From Acetobacter musti (GTDB lineage: Bacteria; Pseudomonadota; Alphaproteobacteria; Acetobacterales; Acetobacteraceae): a stretch of DNA of 64,000 nt. Below the pieces are notes generated by a model that saw only the letters and a list, made by a program, of their open reading frames with translations, was not told where the DNA came from and did not search any database. The stretch is from contig NZ_WOTB01000011.1 in assembly GCF_011516835.1 (NCBI RefSeq), forward strand, positions 80,388 to 144,387, read 5' to 3'. The position numbers were made by a program, and so were the translations under genes. Of this stretch, positions 10,305 to 19,069 are shown piece after piece. The stretch's first letter is position 1; every line of letters starts with the position of its first letter.

Positions 10305-10600
10305 CCGCGCCTCCACTATGACGTTTTGTGGAGTATTGCGCGAGGATTATTGAATTTCGGTTAATCCGGAGCGGCTTTCTGGCCTCTGCCGACATCCGGC
10401 CACGGATGCCGCAGCGGGGCGTGATGTCCAGATTTCAGGTGAACCGATAATCACCGGATACAGAGGCCATTTTCACGAGCCGCACGTATCAGAGACCAGA
10501 TGCCCGGAGAGCGTCCCCGGACCGGTGAGAACCCTGCCTTCGCGGAAGCGGAAGACTTCGGCAAAGGCAGGCGTGACCAGCGAAAGCCCTGGCTGTATCG
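10305..10600. other. Intergenic region without a recognised gene
   Basis: About 300 bp lie between the hypothetical gene and the 3' end of the TonB-dependent receptor gene. The right half should contain the receptor's transcript end, but I see no strong hairpin plus T-run. The short open frame at 10525-10719 overlaps the receptor gene antisense and has no coding features. Confidence 0.5.
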
Positions 10601-13108
10601 TCAGAAATCGACCTGAACGGACCCGAAATACTGGCGCGGAGCCCCGAGAACGACGGACTGGTAATCTCCGCTCATGGGGAAACCATTCTGCCCCATTGTC
10701 GAAATGTAGTGCTGATTAGTCAGGTTATAAACGTTGAAGTCGAGACTGACCCGCTTGAAAACCGATGCGCCGGCAGTCCGGCCGATCAGGCTCGTCAGGT
10801 TGTAGCGGACGCCGGCATTGGTCAGCCAGTAGGACGGCACTTTTTCATCGCCGGTATAGCTGAGATTGCGCTGACCGATGAACTGGGTGTCGACATGCAC
10901 TTCGGCATCACGCCAGCGATAGGAGATCTGCCCTTTGTACATCAGACGCGGATAGGCGACGACCTGCTGGCCTCTGGTGGCGTAGGTAACGATTCCGCCT
11001 GTCGTTGTCTGCGTCACGTTATCGGAATATGTCGCGTGATTGTAGCTGATGCTGCTGCCGATCTGAAGTCCCTTAACAGGTCTGAGGACGATCCCGGCAT
11101 CGACGCCGTTCATCGCGACATTACCGACATTGCTGATGACAGTGTAGGGATTATTCGGGTTTCCGCTGGAGATCTTCTGAAGCCTGTTGGAGAAATCCGT
11201 ATGGTAAGCGTAGACGTTTCCGTCGATGATGCGGGAGTTGTAACGATATCCGACGGCGTAGTTCCAGTCCGTCTCCGAGGTGATGCCGCCTCTGGAAGCG
11301 TCGAAGGCGGCCTGAGTGGTGGCGAAGGGAGACGTGCCGCTGTTATAGCCTGATACTGGCAGGACTTTTACGTTATTGGCGACGTCGAAATAGACCTGAT
11401 GACCGGGGAGAAAGCTCCACTGGCCGCTGATATGGGGCAGGAAAGGCTTGGCGGTGGTCAGACCGTCGCCACCGGCGATGGCTGTTGTGCGGGTATAGGG
11501 CTCCCAGTTTGCGAGCTCACCGACACGGGTGGTGTTCAGCACCGAGCGGAAGCCGAAATGCAGCGCGACGGTATCGATGGGACGGTACGTATCCTGCAGG
11601 TAGGCGACGAAGGTGTTCGTGTTGAACACCTGCTCGTATTCGCGCTGATAGGCGGAATCCAGATGAAGCCCGTCCACGGGTCTTGCCGCGCCGCTGAGCA
11701 CGTCTTCGAGCAGCGGCTCGTCATAGGCCCGCTTATCGGCGTTGAAGTGGGTATTTTCGTACCAGACACCGCCATTGATTTCATTTCTGGCAATTGTATA
11801 GGTCAGGGACGACAGCAATCCGAAACGTCGTGTGGTGGGAATGGTCGCCTGCTCGACGAAGGGAGCGCCGGTTGTTGATTCGAGCAGCGGGCTGGTGACG
11901 GTACCGACCTCCCAGGAGCGGTGGCCGTAAAAGGTCGTGTTCCAGCGCAGGCGGTTCGTCAGGGCGAGATCGGCGGTGACGCCGCCGAAATACTGCCTCT
12001 GGCTGCCGGCGCCGTCATAGAACGAGGCGGTATAAGGGCTTTGCAGCTTCTGATAGGCAGCCGGAACAGCACCGCCCGGCCGGCCGTTCTGAGCCAGGGC
12101 GAGGCGGTAGGCTGTCTCATAACCGCCCGGCGTGCCAAGAAGGTTATCGATATAGTAGCCGCCGTTGCGGAACATATTCATGCTGTAGTCCTGATAGTTC
12201 TGCATCTGCTCATCGGCGTAATTGAAAAACGCCGTGATGCGGCTGTCATGACCGATCGGATGAATGAGTTTTGAATTCACCTGCTGCATGAACTGATTCT
12301 GCCCGCCGCGCCATTTGCTGGTGTCATTGCGCATATAGGACACCCAGAACCGGGTTCCCTGCTGGTTCAGATCGCCACTGTCGGCGCGGACGAAGGTATG
12401 GAACATGGCATTGCTGCCGAAGGTCTGATTGATGGTGGCGCCGGCTTTATGTGAGGGATCACGCGAGACGAACTGCACGGTGCCGCCGAGATTGCTGATG
12501 CTGGCCGCGCCTTCCGATCCGGCGGAGGCGGAGACGTCCATACGGGAGATATTCTCCGAAGAGATAGCGGCGGACGGGCTGAGGCCGTTGGAATTGCTCC
12601 ACTGCTGATCGCCCAGCGGCATGCCGTCCAGGGTCATGCCGATCTGGCTCTGATCGAAACCGTGCATGAGGAAGGACTGGCCCCAGAGATTGAGGCCCTG
12701 CGGGTCACCGGAATTGTACATGACGCCAGGCAGAACCGAGAGTGCCTTCAGCGCGTTGGTGCCGGGAACATAGTTCGCAATCGTTGCCGCGGTGACGGGC
12801 GTAACGACCCAGTTGGCCTGACGTTTCCCCTGGATGCTGACCGACTCTTCCCCGGATGACCTGATGGTCCGTGCCTTTCCATCATGAACCTGCCCATCAT
12901 GAGCCTGCGTGGAATTCCGGACGTCCCTGTGCGGAGCGCCGGACCGGGACGGTTTCCCGGCGTGGCCGGTTGTCGAGGCTGTATCCACAGATTCACTCTG
13001 GTCTGCGGGTTTCCGGTCCGCGGCTTTAGCGGAAGGCGACAGAATGACGAAGGAGAGCGCCAGCGCCGTTGTGCCGGCGAGATACGCGGGAAGAGTCCTG
13101 TCCACCAT
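10601..13108 (-). CDS. TonB-dependent outer-membrane receptor
   Basis: This 835-residue outer-membrane receptor takes up a ligand with energy from TonB. It has an N-terminal signal peptide (hydrophobic to about residue 29, SAKAAD cleavage region) and a low-complexity Ser/Gly/Asp linker. A plug domain follows at roughly residues 95-235, with VTAATIANYVPGTNALKALS, GVMYNSGDPQG and a GGTVQFVSRDPS end. The rest is a long beta-barrel ending in the terminal aromatic Phe of VQVDF. It is divergent from four genes for organosulfur oxidation and transport, so a sulfonate, sulfate-ester or sulfone ligand is a reasonable inference. The shared 290-bp AT-rich region contains two perfect palindromes that may coordinate both arms. 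Confidence 0.88.
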   Translation of the reverse strand: MVDRTLPAYLAGTTALALSFVILSPSAKAADRKPADQSESVDTASTTGHAGKPSRSGAPHRDVRNSTQAHDGQVHDGKARTIRSSGEESVSIQGKRQANWVVTPVTAATIANYVPGTNALKALSVLPGVMYNSGDPQGLNLWGQSFLMHGFDQSQIGMTLDGMPLGDQQWSNSNGLSPSAAISSENISRMDVSASAGSEGAASISNLGGTVQFVSRDPSHKAGATINQTFGSNAMFHTFVRADSGDLNQQGTRFWVSYMRNDTSKWRGGQNQFMQQVNSKLIHPIGHDSRITAFFNYADEQMQNYQDYSMNMFRNGGYYIDNLLGTPGGYETAYRLALAQNGRPGGAVPAAYQKLQSPYTASFYDGAGSQRQYFGGVTADLALTNRLRWNTTFYGHRSWEVGTVTSPLLESTTGAPFVEQATIPTTRRFGLLSSLTYTIARNEINGGVWYENTHFNADKRAYDEPLLEDVLSGAARPVDGLHLDSAYQREYEQVFNTNTFVAYLQDTYRPIDTVALHFGFRSVLNTTRVGELANWEPYTRTTAIAGGDGLTTAKPFLPHISGQWSFLPGHQVYFDVANNVKVLPVSGYNSGTSPFATTQAAFDASRGGITSETDWNYAVGYRYNSRIIDGNVYAYHTDFSNRLQKISSGNPNNPYTVISNVGNVAMNGVDAGIVLRPVKGLQIGSSISYNHATYSDNVTQTTTGGIVTYATRGQQVVAYPRLMYKGQISYRWRDAEVHVDTQFIGQRNLSYTGDEKVPSYWLTNAGVRYNLTSLIGRTAGASVFKRVSLDFNVYNLTNQHYISTMGQNGFPMSGDYQSVVLGAPRQYFGSVQVDF

Positions 13109-13221
13109 AGGCTCCTGTGTGAGCTGCCTGTTTAATTAAACGATTCATTTCTGTGTTTATTTCACTATGAATCACAGCGAATCGTGCATTATGGTTCTTT
13201 ATGCGGCAACATATAACTAGT

Positions 13222-13240
13222 CAATTATGTATTATAATTG
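13222..13240. promoter_or_regulatory. Perfect AT-rich palindrome in divergent promoter region
   Basis: Seven-base arms CAATTAT and ATAATTG flank a 5-bp spacer in the most AT-rich part of the region between the TonB receptor gene and the DszC-like gene. It could be an operator or overlap a -10 element. Confidence 0.45.
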
Positions 13241-13275
13241 CTCAAGCGTGAGTTTTTGAACTTGTATGAATCGTT

Positions 13276-13296
13276 GAATCGGATTAGGTCCGATTC
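13276..13296. promoter_or_regulatory. Perfect palindrome GAATCGGA-N5-TCCGATTC, candidate operator
   Basis: Eight-base arms flank TTAGG. The half-site core GAATC/GATTC recurs in the same intergenic region near 13142, 13167, 13176 and 13268, which suggests multiple binding sites for one regulator of the divergent organosulfur locus. No regulator gene is encoded next to it. Confidence 0.5.
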
Positions 13297-13401
13297 ACAG
13301 GCGTTGTTTTCAGTCCGCCGGTATTTCACGCGCCGGGTGTGAAACCTCCCGGCTGATGCTGAATGTTCCGGAAGACTGAGGCCTGTGTGACCAGGAGATG
13401 T

Positions 13402-14643
13402 ATGGTGCTGAAACGGAATCAGTCAGTGGAACAGGAACGCGCCGCGACGCTGTGGGGCGAAACGGCTCCCGCAGGATATAACGCTGTCATTGCGGAGTTT
13501 ACGCCGCTTCTGGAAGAGATCCGGGCTCAGTCCCTCCGCGCGGAGGTGGAGCGCATCCTGCCGTTCGGGCAGATCGCGCGTCTGAAGGAGAGCGGACTGA
13601 CGGCGTTCACAGTCCCCGCAGAGTTCGGCGGCCTCGGGCGTCCGCTGCATGAACTGTTCTCGCTGGTGGTGGATCTGGCGACGGCGGATTCCAACGTGGC
13701 CCAGGCCCTGCGCGCGCATTTCGGCTTTATCGAGCAGCTGCGGTGGGAGGAACCCTCCGCTTACACGGAACGCTGGCTCCGCCGGCTGGGCCGGGGTGAG
13801 ACGGCCGGCGCGGCGGCGGCTGAAAAAGGTGCTGAGCGGGACCGGTTCGCAACGACGTTCTCTCAGAAAGACGGGCACTGGGTCATCAATGGCAGCAAGT
13901 TTTTCACCACGGGATCGCTTTACGCGGACTGGCTGACAGTGACGGGGTCGACCGAAGACGGAGAGACGGTCAAATGTCTGGCGGCGCGCAGCGATCCGGG
14001 TCTGGAGATCGTGGATGACTGGGACGGCGTCGGTCAGAAGCTGACGGCGAGCGGCACGGCGCATTTCCGGGACGTCCGGGTCGAGGATGACGAACTGCGT
14101 TACGGTAACACCGGTTTTTCGTATTCGCAGGCATTTTTCCAGCTTTATCACTTGGCGACGGTGGCGGGCATCACGCAGGCGGCGGCGCTGGACATCGCGC
14201 GCGCGGTTCGCGAACGGAAGCGCGGATTCAGCCATGCCAATCATGCTCTTCCGGCGCATGATCCGCAGATTCTCGAAATTGTCGGCCATGTCGCCTCGGC
14301 GGCGCATACGGCGCGGGCGATTGTCCGTCATGCGGCGGAGGCACTTCAGGCGGCGGCGGACAGCCGCGAAGGAGATGAGCGCGGACCGGCGACCGTAAAG
14401 GCCGAGCTGGAAGTCTGGCAGGCGCAGGAAATCATTTTCCCGCTGACGCTGAATGCAACGTCTCTGCTGTTCGATGCGCTGGGCGGAACAGCGACGCTGC
14501 GTGTGGCGGGGCTGGACCGTTACTGGCGGAACATCCGCACGATCGGGTGTCACAATCCGCGGGTGTACCGCACCCGGGTGATCGGGGATTATCTGGTCAA
14601 CGGCGAACCGCCACCGGGACAGTGGCGCGTCGGGACGGTCTGA
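13402..14643 (+). CDS. Acyl-CoA dehydrogenase-fold monooxygenase (DszC/SfnB-like)
   Basis: This 413-residue acyl-CoA dehydrogenase-fold flavoprotein belongs to the group that includes DszC and sulfur-acquisition oxidoreductases. It shows the N-terminal helical domain with FTVPAEFGGLGRPLHE, a middle beta-domain with GSKFFTTGS, and a C-terminal helical domain with RYWRNIRTIGCHNPRVYR. The aromatic/HNP ending replaces the catalytic Glu region of true acyl-CoA dehydrogenases, supporting a reduced-flavin monooxygenase. The ATG at 13402 follows AGGAG by four bases; the upstream in-frame ATG at 13363 is less likely. It is the first gene of a four-gene plus-strand operon with a flavin monooxygenase, an MFS transporter and a TauD-like dioxygenase. 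No flavin reductase is present in the window. Confidence 0.85.
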   Translation: MVLKRNQSVEQERAATLWGETAPAGYNAVIAEFTPLLEEIRAQSLRAEVERILPFGQIARLKESGLTAFTVPAEFGGLGRPLHELFSLVVDLATADSNVAQALRAHFGFIEQLRWEEPSAYTERWLRRLGRGETAGAAAAEKGAERDRFATTFSQKDGHWVINGSKFFTTGSLYADWLTVTGSTEDGETVKCLAARSDPGLEIVDDWDGVGQKLTASGTAHFRDVRVEDDELRYGNTGFSYSQAFFQLYHLATVAGITQAAALDIARAVRERKRGFSHANHALPAHDPQILEIVGHVASAAHTARAIVRHAAEALQAAADSREGDERGPATVKAELEVWQAQEIIFPLTLNATSLLFDALGGTATLRVAGLDRYWRNIRTIGCHNPRVYRTRVIGDYLVNGEPPPGQWRVGTV

Positions 14644-14690
14644 GGGCCGGATTACGCAACCGGGCAGCCGGTTTCCGTCATGCTGAAATT

Positions 14691-16112
14691 ATGAGTCATG
14701 CTATGTCATATCAGGCAAAAAACCAGGCGCCGATCATTCTGAATGCCTTTACGATGGCGACGGTCTCACACCTCAATTACGGTCTGTGGCGCCATCCCCG
14801 CGATCAGACATATCGCTACACCAGCGTCGAATACTGGGTGGAGCTGGCGCGGTCGCTGGAACAGTCCGGATTCGACTGTCTGTTTATCGCGGACGCGCTC
14901 GGACAGATCGACGTCTATGGCGGCAGCCCGGAGGCGTCGCTGCGGCATGGCATCCAGTCCCCGCTGATCGATCCCCTGCTGCTGGTCTCCGCCATGGCGG
15001 CCACGACCGAAAGGCTGGGATTCGGGATCACGCTGTCCACGACCTACGAACATCCTTATCTGGCGGCAAGAAAGTTCTCGACGCTCGATCATCTGACGAA
15101 AGGGCGGATCGGCTGGAATGTCGTGACCTCGCAGCAGGAGAGCGCGGCGCGGAATCTGGGACTGACGCATCAGGTGCCGCATGACAAACGGTATGATGTG
15201 GCCGACGAGTTTCTGGAGGTGACCTACAAACTCTGGCAGGCTTCCTGGGAGGATGATGCCGTGATCCGGAAAAAGAATCTGTCGGACAGCGTCTATACCG
15301 ACCCGGAAAAAGTTCACCCCGTCGCGCACAGGGGCGAGTATTTCACGGTGCCGGACGGTCATGTGACGGAACCGGGGCCGCAGCGCGTGCCGGTGATCCT
15401 GCAGGCGGGCACCTCCCCGCGCGGTTCGGATTTCGCCGCCCGTCATGCCGAGGTTGTGTTTGTGGTAGGGGCCGGCGCGGACGGGGTGCGAGCCAATGTG
15501 CGGCGCATCCGCGAGCAGGCGGCGCGTTATGGCAGGCGGCCGGAGAATGTGAAATTCATCACGGCTGTAGCGGTCGTGGTGGCGGAGACGGATGAGGCCG
15601 CGCAGGAGAAATTCGCCGAGTATTACGGGTATTATGATCCGGTCGGGTCGATTATTCATTACTCATCAATGACCGGCGTGGATTTTTCAAAGACACCACG
15701 GGACAGCGTGCTGCGTTATCAGCCGACCGAAGCGAGTCAGTCCGTTCTGAAGCAGTTTGATCCTTCGGTCAGCGGCCGGCAGTGGACGCTGGACGACGCG
15801 GCCAATCCTGAGGGCAGTTTTGGACGGGCGCGCACCTTTGTCGGCTCGGCAACGACGGTCGCGGACCAGCTTGAGCAGTGGCTGGACGAGACGGAAACCG
15901 ACGGGATCAATCTGATTCAGCTTGTGAATCCGGAGAGTTTTGCAGATTTCGGGCGTCTGGTGATTCCCGAACTGAAGGCGCGTGGGCGTCTGCGGTCATC
16001 CGCCGGTCCGACGCTGCGCGAAACACTGTTTCCCGAAAACGGCACGGCGCGGCCGCCTGCGGATCATCCGGCGGCGCGTCATGTCTGGTCCGAAAAGAAA
16101 GAAGTGGCCTGA
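14691..16112 (+). CDS. LLM-class flavin-dependent monooxygenase (NtaA/DmoA/DszA family)
   Basis: This 473-residue bacterial luciferase-like monooxygenase uses FMNH2 and oxygen. The blocks HLNYGLWRHPRDQ, FIADALGQIDVYGGSPE, TLSTTYEHPYLAARKFSTLDHL, GRIGWNVVTS and LQAGTSPRGSDFAARHAEVVF are those of the NtaA/SnaA/DszA/DmoA family, whose substrates include nitrilotriacetate, dibenzothiophene sulfone and dimethyl sulfide. Two in-frame starts, ATG 14691 and ATG 14703, are both plausible; the upstream extension to 14547 overlaps the preceding gene and is unlikely. It follows the DszC-like gene by 47 bp and precedes the transporter by 14 bp, so all are probably one transcript. An organosulfur substrate is inferred from context. 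Confidence 0.88.
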   Translation: MSHAMSYQAKNQAPIILNAFTMATVSHLNYGLWRHPRDQTYRYTSVEYWVELARSLEQSGFDCLFIADALGQIDVYGGSPEASLRHGIQSPLIDPLLLVSAMAATTERLGFGITLSTTYEHPYLAARKFSTLDHLTKGRIGWNVVTSQQESAARNLGLTHQVPHDKRYDVADEFLEVTYKLWQASWEDDAVIRKKNLSDSVYTDPEKVHPVAHRGEYFTVPDGHVTEPGPQRVPVILQAGTSPRGSDFAARHAEVVFVVGAGADGVRANVRRIREQAARYGRRPENVKFITAVAVVVAETDEAAQEKFAEYYGYYDPVGSIIHYSSMTGVDFSKTPRDSVLRYQPTEASQSVLKQFDPSVSGRQWTLDDAANPEGSFGRARTFVGSATTVADQLEQWLDETETDGINLIQLVNPESFADFGRLVIPELKARGRLRSSAGPTLRETLFPENGTARPPADHPAARHVWSEKKEVA

Positions 16113-16126
16113 AGGGGCATGTGACC

Positions 16127-17404
16127 ATGACGGCGCAGGCACAGTTCGCGGGCAGAAGCCCTTATGATTTTTCGTTCCAGTATCTCGGGCTTCTCCTGTT
16201 CATGATCGGTGACGGGGTGGAGGTCGGATATCTCTCGCCCTTTCTGGTGAAAAGCGGCCTGACCGAGCATTTCGTGGCGCTGGTTTTCACAGTGTACGGG
16301 CTGGCGGCGGCGGTGTCGGCCTGGGGATCGGGCGTGCTGTGTGACCGCTTCGGCTGCCGGAAGGTGATCCTTTCCGGCATTCTGCTCTGGGTCGTGCCGC
16401 AGATCCTGTTTCTGGCCGTCGCGGTTCCGTCTCATTCCGCATGGCAGATCCTGCTGACCTACGGCGTTCGCGGTTTCGGATATCCGCTTCTGGCCTATGG
16501 TATTCTGACGCTTCTGGTCCGCGAGGTGCGCCGGGAGCAGCGCGGGCTGGCGTCCGGTCTGTTCTGGTTCTGCTTCACCTGCGGTCTGCCGACGCTGGGA
16601 ACGGTGGTGGCCGGTGCGTCCCTGCCCGTATTTGGCGAGTACGGCACGTTCTGGGTAGCGTTTCTGGCCGTGATTCTTGGCGGCGGCCTGTCTCTGGTGC
16701 TCCTGCGGGAAGAGGCACCGGGTTCCGCCGACGGGCATGTCTCGCTGCCGGCGCCGCGCGACCTGCTCGGGGTCATCAGGGACAATCCGTCCCTGGTACT
16801 GACCTGTGTCGTGCGGGCGATCAATTCCAGCGCGACACACGGAATCATCGTGTTCATGCCGTTTTATTTCATGACCACACTGGGGCTGTCGAACGCACAG
16901 TGGCTGCGGTTTCTGGAGACGATTTTCGCCAGCAACATCGTCTGCAACGTGTTTTTTGGGGCGCTGAGCGACCGGTTTTCCTGGCGCGCGACGATCATGT
17001 GGGTAGGAGGCGTGGGCAGCGGCCTGGCCTGCCTGCTGCTCTACTGGGTGCCGGCGCGGTTCGGGCATGTCTCGCCTGCGGCGCTGTATGGCGCGGCGGC
17101 GTTTTTCGGGCTGACGCTGGCGGGGTATGTGCCGCTTTCAGCCCTCGCCCCCTCCCTGCTGCCGGAGCGGAAAGGGCTGGCGATGTCCTTTCTGAATTTC
17201 GGCGCGGGGTGCAGCGTCTGGCTCGGGCCGCTGATCGTCTATGTGTTTCAGCCCTTCATCGGTGTCGCCGGCGTGCTGTCCGTCTATGCGCTGCTGTTCG
17301 TGATCAGCGGTGTTCTGGTTCATTTCATCAGACTTCCGCAGGAGGTCGCACCTTCTCCGGTGCGCGATCTGCCCTCCTTTGCATTTTCTCCCGCACAACG
17401 CTGA
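16127..17404 (+). CDS. MFS transporter in organosulfur operon
   Basis: This 425-residue major facilitator has about 12 hydrophobic segments. The first loop carries the MFS signature GSGVLCDRFGCRKV, and a second copy-like motif FFGALSDRFSWR lies after TM8. The ATG at 16127 with GAAGGGG nine bases upstream is preferred over the GTG at 16121. It lies between the flavin monooxygenase and the TauD-like gene (18-bp gap), so it probably moves their substrate across the inner membrane, replacing the SsuABC/TauABC ABC transporters normally found with such enzymes. Substrate and direction are inference; by eye it resembles the polyol-type MFS group more than drug exporters. Confidence 0.85.
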   Translation: MTAQAQFAGRSPYDFSFQYLGLLLFMIGDGVEVGYLSPFLVKSGLTEHFVALVFTVYGLAAAVSAWGSGVLCDRFGCRKVILSGILLWVVPQILFLAVAVPSHSAWQILLTYGVRGFGYPLLAYGILTLLVREVRREQRGLASGLFWFCFTCGLPTLGTVVAGASLPVFGEYGTFWVAFLAVILGGGLSLVLLREEAPGSADGHVSLPAPRDLLGVIRDNPSLVLTCVVRAINSSATHGIIVFMPFYFMTTLGLSNAQWLRFLETIFASNIVCNVFFGALSDRFSWRATIMWVGGVGSGLACLLLYWVPARFGHVSPAALYGAAAFFGLTLAGYVPLSALAPSLLPERKGLAMSFLNFGAGCSVWLGPLIVYVFQPFIGVAGVLSVYALLFVISGVLVHFIRLPQEVAPSPVRDLPSFAFSPAQR

Positions 17405-17422
17405 AAAAGGAATAATCCGGTC

Positions 17423-18310
17423 ATGTCGGAGACTCTTACGAAATCACGTCTTTACACGGAGAAAGCCGGAGCGCGGCTCGGAGCGGTTGTGCATGGCATC
17501 GACGCCCGTCAGCCGCTGGATGAGGAGCAGAAGGAGTTTCTGCGGAAAGAGCTTGTTCGCAACAAGGTCATTTTTCTGAAGAAGCAGTTTCTCGATGACG
17601 CGCAGCATGAGGCGCTGAGCCGTGTGTTCGGAGAGCCGATCCTGCACCCGACGATTGCCGCGCCCGAAGGCACGAAATACACATTCGAGCTGAAATCACG
17701 CCATGGACGCTCGACGGATTCCTGGCATACGGATGTGACATTCGTGCCGGATTATCCGAAGGCGTCGATCCTGCGGGCGATTCATATCCCGCCTTATGGC
17801 GGCGGGACGATCTGGGCCAATACGGCGACGGCGTATGACGATCTGCCGCAGCCGCTGAAGAATTTCGCGGATACGGCCTGGGGTATCCATTCCAACGATT
17901 ATGACACGAACTATTACAAGTTCGACGGCAAGAAAGGCGAGATCGCGGCGTTCCGGGCCGAGTTTCTCTCGAAACTGTTTGTGACCGAGCATCCCGTCGT
18001 GCGGGTGCATCCGGAAAGCGGGGAGCGGACGCTGGTTCTGGGGCATTTCATTATCGGGCTGGACGGGTTTCCGACCCGTGAGGCGCGGGCACTGGTGGAA
18101 ATTCTGCAGGGCTATATCACGCAGGTCGAAAACACCGTGACCTGGCGCTGGGAGGAAGGGGATGTCGCGATCTGGGATAACCGCGCGACCCAGCATTATG
18201 CGCCGGCGGATTTCGATCAGCAGCGTCGTGAACTGCGGCGGATTACGGTGAAAGGGGATGTTCCGGTCAGTATCGACGGCAGACACAGCAGTTTTGTCAG
18301 CCGGCCCTGA
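17423..18310 (+). CDS. TauD/TfdA-family 2-oxoglutarate- and Fe(II)-dependent dioxygenase (AtsK-like)
   Basis: This 295-residue dioxygenase couples 2-oxoglutarate decarboxylation to hydroxylation next to a sulfonate or sulfate-ester group, releasing sulfite or sulfate. The iron facial triad is H102-x-D104 in SWHTDVTF and H258 in NRATQHYAP; the 2-oxoglutarate-binding Arg lies in ELRRITVKG. The stretch around PKASILRAIHIPPYGGGT and WANTATAYDDLP is close to the alkylsulfatase AtsK type. As last gene of the operon with two flavin monooxygenase-like enzymes and an MFS transporter, it supports a sulfur-starvation role. The exact substrate (taurine, alkyl sulfate or other sulfonate) is not determinable here. 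Confidence 0.9.
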   Translation: MSETLTKSRLYTEKAGARLGAVVHGIDARQPLDEEQKEFLRKELVRNKVIFLKKQFLDDAQHEALSRVFGEPILHPTIAAPEGTKYTFELKSRHGRSTDSWHTDVTFVPDYPKASILRAIHIPPYGGGTIWANTATAYDDLPQPLKNFADTAWGIHSNDYDTNYYKFDGKKGEIAAFRAEFLSKLFVTEHPVVRVHPESGERTLVLGHFIIGLDGFPTREARALVEILQGYITQVENTVTWRWEEGDVAIWDNRATQHYAPADFDQQRRELRRITVKGDVPVSIDGRHSSFVSRP

Positions 18311-18341
18311 GGACCCGGCGCGCCGCCCCTCTGACCCCGAT

Positions 18342-18523
18342 CTGTTCAATAAACCCGGGTGCAGGGAGCCGCGCTCCCTGCCGGGTGCGGGCAGAGCCCG
18401 CGGACAGAAGTCACGGCCGGGTAAAAAGGCGTTTGTATACCCGGTAAATAAAGGTGCGATGGCTTTTCGGGGCTTTGCCCCGAACCCCACAAAGGGACAC
18501 GGTCCCTTTGATCCCGGTCTGTC
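18342..18523. repeat. Family A palindromic intergenic repeat (two-part copy)
   Basis: The left half has GCAGGGAGCCGCGCTCCCTGC and GCGGGCAGAGCCCGC-type stems. After a roughly 60-bp AT-richer spacer, the right half has CGGGGCTTTGCCCCG and AAAGGGACACGGTCCCTTT. It lies between the TauD-like gene and the terminator at 18546, and seems to be two inverted halves of the family. Confidence 0.72.
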
Positions 18524-18545
18524 TCCTGCTCGCACGACATAAAAA

Positions 18546-18577
18546 ACGCCCGGAGGGATAACCTTCCGGGCGTTTTC
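18546..18577. terminator. Bidirectional Rho-independent terminator
   Basis: A stem with arms ACGCCCGGAGG and CCTTCCGGGCGT (one mismatch or bulge) encloses the loop GATAA. It has an A-run on the left and a T-run on the right, so it can work in both directions: for the minus-strand coiled-coil gene ending at 18590 and for the plus-strand organosulfur operon. Confidence 0.85.
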
Positions 18578-18589
18578 TGATTTCGGCGC

Positions 18590-18895
18590 TCAGCTCAGAA
18601 CGTCTGACCGGATGCGACTGCGGGGACGACGCGGCGCGTCGCCGGCGCGGGGCGTCCGGGTGTTGTTTTTAGCATCGCCGGAGCTTTTGAGAGCCGGGGC
18701 GGCAGACAGTTCGGCTTCCAGCTGCGCGATGCGTTTACGAACGCTGTCACGCAGGGTGGCGGCCGTATGGGACTTCATCGACGCCAGGGTTTCCTTGAGG
18801 TCGCGAAGCTGTTTCTGCTTCTCGGCAAGGGAGCGGCGGATCGGCTGGTTGTCCGAAAACTGGCCGTGAAAAGCACGCATGATTTCAAAACCCAT
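18590..18895 (-). CDS. Small charged coiled-coil hypothetical protein
   Basis: This 101-residue protein has a predicted helical coiled coil from about residue 20 to 66 (repeated leucines with Lys/Glu/Arg in heptad-like spacing, e.g. LAEKQKQLRDLKETLASMK). The C-terminal tail is basic and Pro/Arg-rich, suggesting nucleic-acid or ribosome contact. A strong terminator follows the stop. An internal ATG at 18880 is an alternative start. I do not recognise the family. Confidence 0.6.
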   Translation of the reverse strand: MGFEIMRAFHGQFSDNQPIRRSLAEKQKQLRDLKETLASMKSHTAATLRDSVRKRIAQLEAELSAAPALKSSGDAKNNTRTPRAGDAPRRPRSRIRSDVLS

Positions 18896-19069
18896 TCAGG
18901 CAGGACAAAAGGTGAAGATCCCTTATATGGGACCAGATCATGAACAAAAAAGAAAGAAACAGTGTTTTCCGACACGCTTTAAGGAGCTCTGATCCTGCCG
19001 ATCAGGTCTCGCCCGCATGTCGGGTTTCGGTCTGTTTCCGGAGTGTGACGCTTTTCAGGAAAGGCCCGG

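Noticed and set aside
18258..18542. Small open frames across the family A copy after the TauD-like gene
   Set aside because: They translate the palindromic repeat, lack ribosome sites and overlap the TauD-like stop.
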